Below, piece by piece: positions 52,016 through 60,146 of a DNA stretch of 64,000 nucleotides. Made by a program: the position numbers and the translations under genes. Under the pieces are notes generated by a model. That model made no database searches. It was not told the DNA's origin and saw nothing but the letters and a program-made list of their open reading frames with translations. The DNA is taken from positions 1-64,000 of the forward strand of contig NZ_JAGSPM010000012.1 of assembly GCF_018139645.1 (NCBI RefSeq). The letters are read 5' to 3'. Source of the DNA: Affinundibacterium baiyunense (GTDB lineage: Bacteria; Pseudomonadota; Gammaproteobacteria; Burkholderiales; Burkholderiaceae_D). The number at the start of each line of letters is the position of its first letter. Positions within the stretch are counted from its first letter, which is position 1.

Positions 52016-52744
52016 ATGGCTATGGATACGCAAAATACACTTTTGATCGTTGATGATGATCGTGAAATCCGCAGCTTGCTGGCGGATTACTTAGAAACGC
52101 ATGGCTATACCACCCTCACTGCGGGAGATGGCGTGGGTATGTGGGCGAACTTAGAAAAACAAACGGTTGATCTGATCGTCTTGGATCTCAATCTACCTGG
52201 TGAGGATGGCTTAACCTTATGTCGCAATTTACGCGCAAAATCAGCTATCCCGGTAGTGATGCTGACCGCGCGTAGCGAACCGCTCGATCGCATTTTAGGA
52301 TTAGAAATGGGGGCGGACGATTATTTGCCCAAACCATTTGAACCTCGAGAATTATTAGCCCGTATCCGCAGCGTATTACGTCGCACACAAGCGAACGGCG
52401 AACATGGCGATATTAACAAACCACAAAAATTGAAATTTGGCGAATGGACTCTAGATTTAATCGCAAGACACTTAATCAGTCCCGACAATCGCGTGATTGC
52501 CTTATCCGGCTCAGAATATCGATTATTAAACATCTTTCTGGATCAACCTAATACGGTGCTCAATCGTGACCAATTGTTGAACATGACACAAGGACGCGAT
52601 GCAGATCCGTTTGATCGTTCAATTGATATTCAAATTAGTCGCTTGCGACAAAAGTTAGGCGAAGATGCGCGCTCTCCACAAATCATCAAAACAGTGCGCA
52701 ATGGTGGCTACGTTCTGACAGTCAACGTTAACTCTGAAGTGTAA
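52016..52744 (+). CDS. OmpR/PhoB-type response regulator
   Basis: The 242-residue protein has a receiver domain (about residues 8-120; acidic pair DDDRE, phospho-acceptor Asp in LIVLDLNLPGEDG, conserved Lys in LPKPFEP) and a C-terminal winged helix (about 145-238, 'LLNMTQGRDADPFDRSIDIQISRLRQKLG'). I use ATG 52016; ATG 52022 and TTG 52004 are alternatives, with no strong ribosome site for any. It is followed 8 bases later by the sensor kinase gene, so the two form an operon. Confidence 0.93.
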   Translation: MAMDTQNTLLIVDDDREIRSLLADYLETHGYTTLTAGDGVGMWANLEKQTVDLIVLDLNLPGEDGLTLCRNLRAKSAIPVVMLTARSEPLDRILGLEMGADDYLPKPFEPRELLARIRSVLRRTQANGEHGDINKPQKLKFGEWTLDLIARHLISPDNRVIALSGSEYRLLNIFLDQPNTVLNRDQLLNMTQGRDADPFDRSIDIQISRLRQKLGEDARSPQIIKTVRNGGYVLTVNVNSEV

Positions 52745-52752
52745 GCCAACAC

Positions 52753-54102
52753 ATGAAACGCTTTGACACGATTTCGGTTCGCATATTTTCAGTTCTGTTA
52801 CTGGGTATCCTATGTTCCGCCGCACTAACCTGGTGGTTGGCTTTTGGTGAACGCCAAAATAGTATTAGTAATGAACGTAGCTCGTATCGCGCCGATCGTG
52901 CTAAACATGCCGAGCAATTAATCCATGCGATTGATGATTTGCCCGCGGCGAATCGCGAGGGCTTACTCAAAGCGATTCATCGTTTTGGATTAAGAGTCGT
53001 TCCTGTTCCAACCAATGTGCCGGCATATCAAGCCAGTACACCTTATGGAATTGCACTCAGTGAGCGCTTGAGTAAATCATTCAAAATTATTCCGCTGCCC
53101 CCTGCACCGGAAAATTGTCTAATTCGTCCAGATGACCGTGGCCCAGTTGATTCTTGCGAAGCTTTAATTTTTGTTTTAAGTGATGGCTCAGGCTTACATC
53201 AAACCATCTTTCCAGCCAAGCCACCATCAACACCGATTCAGGCCGAAACTTATTACTACTTAGCGCTATTTTTGGCGTGTATCGCGGCTCTTGCTTTATT
53301 GGTGTCTCGCATGACGATTCGCCCCTTGCAACAGCTAGCCCAAGCAGCGACTGATTTGGGGCAAGACATCAATCGCCCTGCTTTGATCGAGACTGGCGCA
53401 AGAGAGATTCGTCAGGCGATCAGTGCATTTAATTTCATGCAGCTACGCATTCGTGATCACATCCAGCAAAGAACACAAATGCTGGCAGCGATTACGCATG
53501 ATTTGCAAACCCCGCTAACACGCCTACGTTTACGCTTAGAAAAAGTCAACGATCATGAGCTACACGATAAGTTAGTTGGTGATCTTTCGAATATGCAGAT
53601 GATGGTAAAGGAAGGTCTAGACTTGGCACGCAGCATGGATAGCAATGAAAGCTTACAAGCCTTAGATATTGATTCCTTGTTGGATAGCATTTGCACTGAT
53701 GCGAATGATGCTGGACATGAGGTCAATTTAATTGACAAGTCGAAAGTCACTGTCATGGCGAGGCCGCAAGCATTACGTCGTTGTCTAAATAATTTGATCG
53801 ACAATGCAATCAAATATGGTCATCGTGCGCAAATCCACTTATTGCAAAGTACAGAAGCTCGGCAAAAGTGGTTGCATATCTGCGTCAGAGATAGCGGAAA
53901 TGGGATTCCGCCAGATCAGCAAAATCGTGTATTTGAACCATTTTATCGGATCGAAACTTCGCGTTCGCGTGAGACAGGGGGAACGGGGCTGGGATTAACT
54001 ATCGCCATGAATATTGCTAGACAACATAACGGTAAAATCAGTCTATCCAATTTACCTGAAGGTGGTTTAGAAGTTCGCTTAAGTTTGCCCATCAAGGCTT
54101 AA
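52753..54102 (+). CDS. Membrane sensor histidine kinase
   Basis: The 449-residue protein has two membrane spans (about 12-32 and 167-187) enclosing a 130-residue periplasmic sensor domain. A HAMP linker follows ('RMTIRPLQQLAQAATDLG'). The HisKA domain has ITHDLQTPLTRLR with the phospho-His near residue 248, and the ATPase domain carries NLIDNAIKYG, DSGNGIPP and GTGLGL. It phosphorylates the regulator encoded just upstream. The divergent Spy/CpxP-like protein suggests envelope or metal stress sensing. Confidence 0.93.
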   Translation: MKRFDTISVRIFSVLLLGILCSAALTWWLAFGERQNSISNERSSYRADRAKHAEQLIHAIDDLPAANREGLLKAIHRFGLRVVPVPTNVPAYQASTPYGIALSERLSKSFKIIPLPPAPENCLIRPDDRGPVDSCEALIFVLSDGSGLHQTIFPAKPPSTPIQAETYYYLALFLACIAALALLVSRMTIRPLQQLAQAATDLGQDINRPALIETGAREIRQAISAFNFMQLRIRDHIQQRTQMLAAITHDLQTPLTRLRLRLEKVNDHELHDKLVGDLSNMQMMVKEGLDLARSMDSNESLQALDIDSLLDSICTDANDAGHEVNLIDKSKVTVMARPQALRRCLNNLIDNAIKYGHRAQIHLLQSTEARQKWLHICVRDSGNGIPPDQQNRVFEPFYRIETSRSRETGGTGLGLTIAMNIARQHNGKISLSNLPEGGLEVRLSLPIKA

Positions 54103-54124
54103 TTCAGGCGCAATCAAGACTCAA

Positions 54125-54694
54125 CTAAACTAACCCAAACCATCCCAGTAAAGCACCCGCACTCAACAGCCACAGTAGATGAATTTGCGTGCGCCACACA
54201 ACGATTGCTGCCACCGCAGTCAAAAGATACACCGCCCATGGCTGGATATTTTCGTGTGGCACACTTGCCATAATCCATCCTGTTGCGATCAATAGACCAA
54301 TCACGATCGGTGCCATGCCCAATTTAAAACTACGCACCAAAATCAAATCACGATTTTTGTGGCTCCAATTAGCAAAACTAAAGGTCAATGTGGCACTAGG
54401 CAAAATAATTCCCACCATAGCAATCAGCACTCCCAATAATGCCACCCAATTACTTCCAGTATTGGCTCCGACATGCCATCCCATTAAAGCAACAAACAAT
54501 ACATTCGGGCCCGGTGCCGCTTGCGCTAATGCGACCGAGGCATTGAATTGCGCCTCACTCATCCACGCCTGTTGCGTGACGAGGTAGCGATGCATTTCCG
54601 GTAGAGTCGATACCGCACCGCCAACCGACAACAAGGACAACATTAAAAAATGTGAGAAGAATTGTAACCAGTCTAAGTAGGTCAACTGTGTCAT
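54125..54694 (-). CDS. Chromate transporter, CHR family half-protein (second)
   Basis: The 189-residue protein has five or six hydrophobic segments and the CHR signature 'VALAQAAPGPNVLFVALMGW' near residues 50-70. It pairs with the next gene: short-chain CHR proteins occur as adjacent genes whose products form one functional unit. It overlaps that gene by four bases (ATGA). It exports chromate or a related anion. Confidence 0.88.
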   Translation of the reverse strand: MTQLTYLDWLQFFSHFLMLSLLSVGGAVSTLPEMHRYLVTQQAWMSEAQFNASVALAQAAPGPNVLFVALMGWHVGANTGSNWVALLGVLIAMVGIILPSATLTFSFANWSHKNRDLILVRSFKLGMAPIVIGLLIATGWIMASVPHENIQPWAVYLLTAVAAIVVWRTQIHLLWLLSAGALLGWFGLV

Positions 54695-55290
54695 GGCGAA
54701 GGCGGCCTCAATAGGCGTTGTAAGTGGCGATACACCAGCCCCATAGAAATACTACCGAACGTCAGTAGAACAAAAAACAGAGGAATACGCAAAAATGCAA
54801 TTGCAATAAAACTCAGACAGGCAATCAAGCCAGCACCAAATACCCCAAGTGGATGGGTTTTCAATACAGGTAACAAGCGCAAGCCACTCGCGATAATCAT
54901 TCCAGCGGCAACCGCACTCATGCCGCGCAAGGCTCCGGCGACTGCCGGATGGTGTGCCACTTGGCCATACAAAATGACGACCAGTAGCAATAGCATCAAA
55001 GGAAAACACAACATCCCAGCTAGCGCACATAAAGCGCCGGCGAGACCGAAAAAACGATTGCCGATAATCATTGCCAAGTTCACGACATTTGGCCCCGGCA
55101 TCACCTGCGCAACGGCCCATTCCTCGACGAACTCCTCTCGGGTCATCCAACGTTTTTTATCGACTAATTCACGTTGCACAATCGCCACCACACCACCGAA
55201 TCCTTGCATCGCAAGCATTGTGAACGACCAAAATAAATCAGCACGCGAACGCGGCAGATTTGCTGCTGTATGTGATGGCTGTTCCGACAT
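54691..55290 (-). CDS. Chromate transporter, CHR family half-protein (first)
   Basis: The 199-residue protein has the CHR signature 'WAVAQVMPGPNVVNLAMIIGNRFFG' near residues 55-80 and 'GVVAIVQRELVDKKRW' near the N-terminus. It is the upstream member of a two-gene short-chain CHR pair, and its stop overlaps the start of the partner. No regulator such as ChrB lies next to it. Confidence 0.88.
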   Translation of the reverse strand: MSEQPSHTAANLPRSRADLFWSFTMLAMQGFGGVVAIVQRELVDKKRWMTREEFVEEWAVAQVMPGPNVVNLAMIIGNRFFGLAGALCALAGMLCFPLMLLLLVVILYGQVAHHPAVAGALRGMSAVAAGMIIASGLRLLPVLKTHPLGVFGAGLIACLSFIAIAFLRIPLFFVLLTFGSISMGLVYRHLQRLLRPPSP

Positions 55291-55369
55291 GGTTTACATT
55301 GGTGCTCGGGCGGAGTCACCGAAATTGCACAAAACGACTGACAAAAATGTGGGGATTAAATATGCTGTA

Positions 55370-55855
55370 TTAGCTAGTCTTGTGGTGCTGACGAATTCTT
55401 GCGCGCCACTCGCCAATTGCGGTCAAGGCAGATTGAAACTCACGTTCAATCAAATCCGCTTCCATGCTAGTAATCACTCTATCCATCATCGCTTCCGATA
55501 CCGCTTCAGCAGCATTACCCACTTGACTCATCACGCGACAGACGGTTTGCGATAAATCATCATCGGTAAATTCTTGCGGTTCTGGCACGATAAATCCAGC
55601 CATGCCATGACGTGCCAACATCGCGTGCAAAGGCAACAATGCATCCTTAACACCAGCTTCATGACACAAACTAATAATGACGGACGTCTCTTCAAAAGAT
55701 GGATAGTGTGTTTCTATCCCTGGCGCCAATTTATTTCGCAACACATTCACCGACATTTGCATACGCGCAGCCAAGGCATCCAAGCCGCCCGGATAAGCGC
55801 GGGCAACCTTGTACAAAGCGTCATGTTGATTCATATCCGAATAGCGGCGTGTCAT
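55370..55855 (-). CDS. Phage CII (CP76)-type regulatory protein, orphan
   Basis: The 161-residue protein resembles the P2/CP76-type phage CII regulators: 'ALYKVARAYPGGLDALAARMQMSVNVLRNKLAPG' is a helix-turn-helix pattern with the PGG hallmark, and 'HYPSFEETSVIISLCHEAG' follows. In phages it promotes lysogeny. No integrase, structural or replication gene is nearby, so it is either a remnant or a domesticated regulator. ATG 55855 is used; ATG 55834 is possible. Confidence 0.75.
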   Translation of the reverse strand: MTRRYSDMNQHDALYKVARAYPGGLDALAARMQMSVNVLRNKLAPGIETHYPSFEETSVIISLCHEAGVKDALLPLHAMLARHGMAGFIVPEPQEFTDDDLSQTVCRVMSQVGNAAEAVSEAMMDRVITSMEADLIEREFQSALTAIGEWRARIRQHHKTS

Positions 55856-55973
55856 AATCTTTTCTTTCGAAATACAGTAATGTATAAATTATCTAAAAAC
55901 AAAATCGCTCGCACCAAGGCGAGCAGATCTTGCATTGTACCGAATGAATATCCAAATAACCAAGTCTTGCAAT

Positions 55974-56891
55974 CTAGACTAGTTTTAGGCGTTCATTCAA
56001 CAAACGTAACCAACGATCACTGCCCTCACCATCGCTGATCACTAAAGCAAAGTCGGTGACAGTTCGCGCAGCACGCTCGAGCAGCTGAATATCCGCCTCG
56101 TGTTGACGTGCAACATGCGGATCTTCCAAAAACAAAATTCGTCGTATTTGCTGATCTAAAACTAGTTCTGCGATTTGCGCATCGCCGCCCATAGGCCCCG
56201 ATAAAAAGGGTTTCACCCAATTACGTCCAGCCTGCTCACCCTTGATTTTTTGCGCCAATTGATTGAGCAGGGAGCCCGTTGTTCCAGTTGCATAGCGATG
56301 CGCAAATTGATCCAACAAAGAAAAATGTTTTTCTGCGATCTGCAACATATTTTGTTTGAGCGCATCGTGGGCGATGAGCGCGATACTCTCTTGTGACAAA
56401 TTCAATCCTACGCCGTCGCCAACATGATCACGATCACCCTGCGCAAGCGCCTCTAACTCCAACCACTCACATGCAGCAGCAAGCGTCGATAAAAATGGCT
56501 TTCGATGGATAACACACTGCCTTTTTAACGCCAATGCTTCTGGAAAAATAGAAGAGTGATCGACCGGATCAATCAGATAGATGACGGCATCAATCGAATT
56601 ATGCGGATCGCTGTTAACCACGTGTGCAACTAACTTCATCAAGCCGCCTTCACGACCATACGGAAATCGCACATGCGGTTGACAAAGCGTCGTTAATCCG
56701 TGAGTTTGGATTGCGTCCAAAGTCCGCCCGACCACGACCCATTCAATATCCAAGGCTTGTATCGATTTTTTGGCGCGTTGAAACAGCTGAACCAACGCCG
56801 AATCAGGCGCGTCTTGATGTGCCCGATTGGCGATTAAGCCTATCCGCAAACGTGGTCTGGTTGAACCTAAGGCAGTATCCATGGTGATCAT
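55974..56891 (-). CDS. mgsA: Tandem-domain methylglyoxal synthase
   Basis: The 305-residue protein has two MGS-fold domains. The C-terminal one (about 170-305) matches MgsA, which converts dihydroxyacetone phosphate to methylglyoxal: LIAHDALKQNM, YATGTTGSL, SGPMGGDAQIAEL and DPHVARQHEAD align with the E. coli catalytic positions (Asp71, His98 and Asp101 all conserved). The N-terminal one (about 15-160) keeps the fold ('LRIGLIANRA', 'YGREGGLMKLVAHVV', 'AVIYLIDPVDHSS') but lacks the catalytic Asp and HD. Ordinary MgsA is about 150 residues with one domain. The N-terminal copy may be regulatory. Confidence 0.85.
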   Translation of the reverse strand: MITMDTALGSTRPRLRIGLIANRAHQDAPDSALVQLFQRAKKSIQALDIEWVVVGRTLDAIQTHGLTTLCQPHVRFPYGREGGLMKLVAHVVNSDPHNSIDAVIYLIDPVDHSSIFPEALALKRQCVIHRKPFLSTLAAACEWLELEALAQGDRDHVGDGVGLNLSQESIALIAHDALKQNMLQIAEKHFSLLDQFAHRYATGTTGSLLNQLAQKIKGEQAGRNWVKPFLSGPMGGDAQIAELVLDQQIRRILFLEDPHVARQHEADIQLLERAARTVTDFALVISDGEGSDRWLRLLNERLKLV

Positions 56892-56975
56892 TCTCTAATT
56901 TACTTTACGACTAATTTTCTAAGAATTTCTCTAAAAAAAGCTCAATAATGATGTGCTGCACAGTCACCCAACAAC

Positions 56976-58271
56976 TTACAATCTTGCTGCCCCTTGACAC
57001 CTAAATTCGTCACACCAAGTAATCAACTCTTGCGCGGGCATTGGCTGTGCAAAATAGAATCCTTGAATCTCATCACAGCCCATTGAGCGCAGCGCGTTTA
57101 AAGTCGACTCTTGCTCCACACCCTCGGCGACTACCGATAAGCCAAAGTTATGTGCTAAGCCAATAATACTTTGAACGATTTGCTTGTCCGCTTGCGAACT
57201 AAACATTCCCTGCACAAAAACACGATCGACTTTTAACTCATCAATGGGGAAGCGACGCAGATAGGCGAGCGATGAATACCCGGTACCAAAATCATCAATC
57301 GATAAACGAAAACCTAAATTTTTTAACTCAAACAAAAGCGCAGTCGTATGCTCGATATCGTGAATAAACGCACTCTCTGTAACCTCAAGTCCGACCGACG
57401 TTGCAGGCATATTCCAGACCTGTAACAGTCGCTCTAATACGCGCGGCAACTGTTCCATTGCCAGTAAGCGTGCCGACAAATTAATCCAAACCACCGCTTG
57501 CAAACCCTGTACTTGCCAATCAGCAGCTTCTTGCAAAACCTTATTAAAAACTTGGATGGTCAATTGCTCAATCAAACCAAATTGTTCTGCTGTATCAATT
57601 AATAAATTGGTCGCGACACGTTGCGAATGGTCAGATGGCCATCGCACCAAAGCCTCAACCGACTTGATGCTCTTTGAGCGCAAATCAACTTTGGGTTGAT
57701 AACGAATTTCTAAAGCGTTGTCGTCTAATACTTGTTTTATCGCGCGCGGCAAATCATCGGGGCCATGCCGTTGATCATGTGTCACGCGAGCTAAATCGAA
57801 GCGTAAATTATTGGACTGCGCATTGCGCAATGCCAATTCCGCATTGCGCACCAACTCTACTGCGGATTTAGCATGAAGCGGGGCGCATGCAATACCAAGA
57901 CGGGGATGAAAAAAAATAGTGTGTGATTCGATATTGATTGGTGAGCTCAAGGCATTTAGAAGGCGATGTCCGGCTAGCACTGCCAAGGCTTCAGAACTCA
58001 AATGCGGCAAAATGAACCAACACTCGTTTTCGGTTGCAAACACAAAACGATCTTTCACACGCAAACTAGGTGATATTGCCTCACAAAAATGTGCTTTCAC
58101 AATTTGCGCATAATGTGCATTTAGCAAAGCTTGCAAGCGATCACTACGTTGTAAAGACAAGACCAACACCGCAACCATATGAGAATCATCAAGCTGTTGA
58201 ATTTCTGCCTCCAAGGTCGACATAAATTCATCAAGACTTTCAATCAATGCGTATTTTTGACCGATTAACAT
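56976..58271 (-). CDS. EAL phosphodiesterase with degenerate GGDEF domain
   Basis: From ATG 58271 (MLIGQKYALIES) the product is 431 residues; a TTG at 58292 would overlap the upstream gene by four bases. Residues 1-165 are a decayed GGDEF domain (the motif position reads TENECW). The EAL domain (about 175-425) keeps EALVRW, NLSARLL, TESAF, DDFGTGYSSL, the lysine in LKVDRVF and EGVE, so it should hydrolyse c-di-GMP to pGpG. It sits in an operon with the HD-GYP gene just upstream. Confidence 0.9.
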   Translation of the reverse strand: MLIGQKYALIESLDEFMSTLEAEIQQLDDSHMVAVLVLSLQRSDRLQALLNAHYAQIVKAHFCEAISPSLRVKDRFVFATENECWFILPHLSSEALAVLAGHRLLNALSSPINIESHTIFFHPRLGIACAPLHAKSAVELVRNAELALRNAQSNNLRFDLARVTHDQRHGPDDLPRAIKQVLDDNALEIRYQPKVDLRSKSIKSVEALVRWPSDHSQRVATNLLIDTAEQFGLIEQLTIQVFNKVLQEAADWQVQGLQAVVWINLSARLLAMEQLPRVLERLLQVWNMPATSVGLEVTESAFIHDIEHTTALLFELKNLGFRLSIDDFGTGYSSLAYLRRFPIDELKVDRVFVQGMFSSQADKQIVQSIIGLAHNFGLSVVAEGVEQESTLNALRSMGCDEIQGFYFAQPMPAQELITWCDEFRCQGAARL

Positions 58272-58288
58272 AGCAAGCGATTCTTTCT

Positions 58289-59980
58289 TCAAGCGCGGTA
58301 GAAGTCATGACAAACGATGCCGTAAGCGCCATCGGGCAAACCACGTAAAATACTGATGCGCTCGGCGTCGCCGACTAAATCCTGCCGCATCAAATCAAAC
58401 ATCAATGGCTTTTCTAACAGACTCTTATCGGCACGCGTCAAGATCAACACTTTTGGATCTAGTCGACGTATTTTGTTATGTTCCAATACAATCGCCACTT
58501 CGCCAGTGCTTAGCTGAATCAAACTGCCAACCGGAAATATACCTATCGCCTGCACGAATTCTTCCACCAAGGGCGCATGCAACTGGCCTTGCGCCATTCT
58601 GAACAATTCTTTCATCGCATCAAATGATGAGCGAATTTCACCATAGGGTCGGACTGAGGTCATCGCCGCAAAGCTATCTGCAATCGCGGCCATTCTGCCA
58701 AAAATACTAATTTCTGCACCAGCTAAGCCACGTGGATAACCGCTACCATCCATACGTTCATGATGCTGCTTAATGCCCATTTTGACATTCGGACTTAAAG
58801 GCTCTTGCGCCTCTAGCAATGAGATGCTGGCATCCACATGCGTTTGTATTATCGACGCCTCAGCGGGCGACAACTTACTTGGCTTTTTGAGCAAGGCTTC
58901 TGGTATCTCCAACTTACCGATATCCAGTAGCAAACCAATAAATCCGAGTTCCACCAACTGCGATTTAGAAAACCCAATATGCCTTCCCAAGGTCAACATA
59001 TAGACAGAGACTTTCAACGCGTGCGAGACAACGCTCACATTTTCAGAACGCATCTTCAGTAACCACATCATGGCAGAAGGATTGGAGATCACGCTGTCGG
59101 TCAAAATTTGTACTGTGGGTAAAACTTCTTTTAACTCCAACGACTGCATGCTTCTTAAATCTTGATGGAGATTACTAATCAAACTATCGGCCTTCTCAAT
59201 CACTTCGCGCGCGCGCGTTAGCTCCTCTGCCATACTGCGTTGATCGCGGTAGTGCACCAGATGAATATCTTCGGGAATATAGTCGGGACGATGTATCTTT
59301 TTTCTTTTATGCTTAGGGCGCGTCCACAAGGAACGATGCAAATGCCGACCATACTGACTCCAACGCAACCAACGTTCCCACCAGTTTAGATCTGCTTGGC
59401 TTGCTTCACGTGGTTCCATCCCCTGCATCATTGATGCAAATTGTTTGGTTGCTCCAGTATGGGTTCGCATTAATGCATCTGCTGTGGTTTCATGCAGATG
59501 GGTTTCCGCTTCGATTTGTACTAGCTCCGGCTTAGGGTGGCTATGCACTCTTCGATGATGCAAAGTTTTTTTATGGTGATGACGTAGCCGACGCGTCGCC
59601 ACATAATCAGATTTGACAAATTTTTTATGTAGCCAAGCGACCACACGATCCAATTGCCCTTGCTGTTGATCGATCTCTACCCGATGCCCAAGTGCATTGC
59701 GCGGATTTGCTTGTACCTCATCATAAGTACGCAGCTCATACAAACGCTCATAAGGTAGATGAACAAGCGCGTGCTCATTACTACGTCGCGGATCAATAAC
59801 CAGCTCTTTAACTAGACCTTGTAGCGTTTGAAGATCTAAAGCATCGCTCAGCAGAAAGCCCTGTAGCATGAACGGTGTTTGTGCCCATGGCCTATCCAAT
59901 TCAGTGACAAACATTCCCAAACGTAAATCATCAATGCGTATGCGTAATGCTTCACATAATTGATACGTCTGAGTACTCAC
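58289..59980 (-). CDS. DUF3391 / HD-GYP-type protein with altered metal site
   Basis: The 563-residue protein begins at GTG 59980 with an N-terminal DUF3391 domain ('LRIRIDDLRLGMFVTELDR'), a basic His/Arg-rich linker (about 120-240) and an HD-GYP domain (about 320-510). HD-GYP enzymes break c-di-GMP to GMP. GYP is present (HHERMDGSGYPRGL), but the HD motif reads LLDIGK instead of LHDIGK, so one metal-ligand His is replaced by Leu. Activity is therefore doubtful. The EAL gene follows 17 bases downstream. Confidence 0.85.
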   Translation of the reverse strand: MSTQTYQLCEALRIRIDDLRLGMFVTELDRPWAQTPFMLQGFLLSDALDLQTLQGLVKELVIDPRRSNEHALVHLPYERLYELRTYDEVQANPRNALGHRVEIDQQQGQLDRVVAWLHKKFVKSDYVATRRLRHHHKKTLHHRRVHSHPKPELVQIEAETHLHETTADALMRTHTGATKQFASMMQGMEPREASQADLNWWERWLRWSQYGRHLHRSLWTRPKHKRKKIHRPDYIPEDIHLVHYRDQRSMAEELTRAREVIEKADSLISNLHQDLRSMQSLELKEVLPTVQILTDSVISNPSAMMWLLKMRSENVSVVSHALKVSVYMLTLGRHIGFSKSQLVELGFIGLLLDIGKLEIPEALLKKPSKLSPAEASIIQTHVDASISLLEAQEPLSPNVKMGIKQHHERMDGSGYPRGLAGAEISIFGRMAAIADSFAAMTSVRPYGEIRSSFDAMKELFRMAQGQLHAPLVEEFVQAIGIFPVGSLIQLSTGEVAIVLEHNKIRRLDPKVLILTRADKSLLEKPLMFDLMRQDLVGDAERISILRGLPDGAYGIVCHDFYRA

Positions 59981-60090
59981 AAGCCCATCACTTTTTTAAA
60001 TAATTGAAGTTCGACACAAAATTATTCTGCATAATTTTGCATATAGACCTAATCATAACGAGTTTATTTCGCTAGGCGTATGATGGACGA

Positions 60091-60128
60091 AAAAAAACCC
60101 GCAATTTCTCGATAATTGCGGGTTTTTT
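60091..60128 (-). terminator. Terminator of the CocE-type hydrolase gene
   Basis: AACCCGCAATT (60096-60106) pairs with AATTGCGGGTT (60114-60124) over a 7-base loop, flanked by an A run on the left and T run on the right. On the minus strand it ends the hydrolase gene 18 bases after its stop. Confidence 0.88.
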
Positions 60129-60146
60129 CCTACAGAAAGAAGCGAA

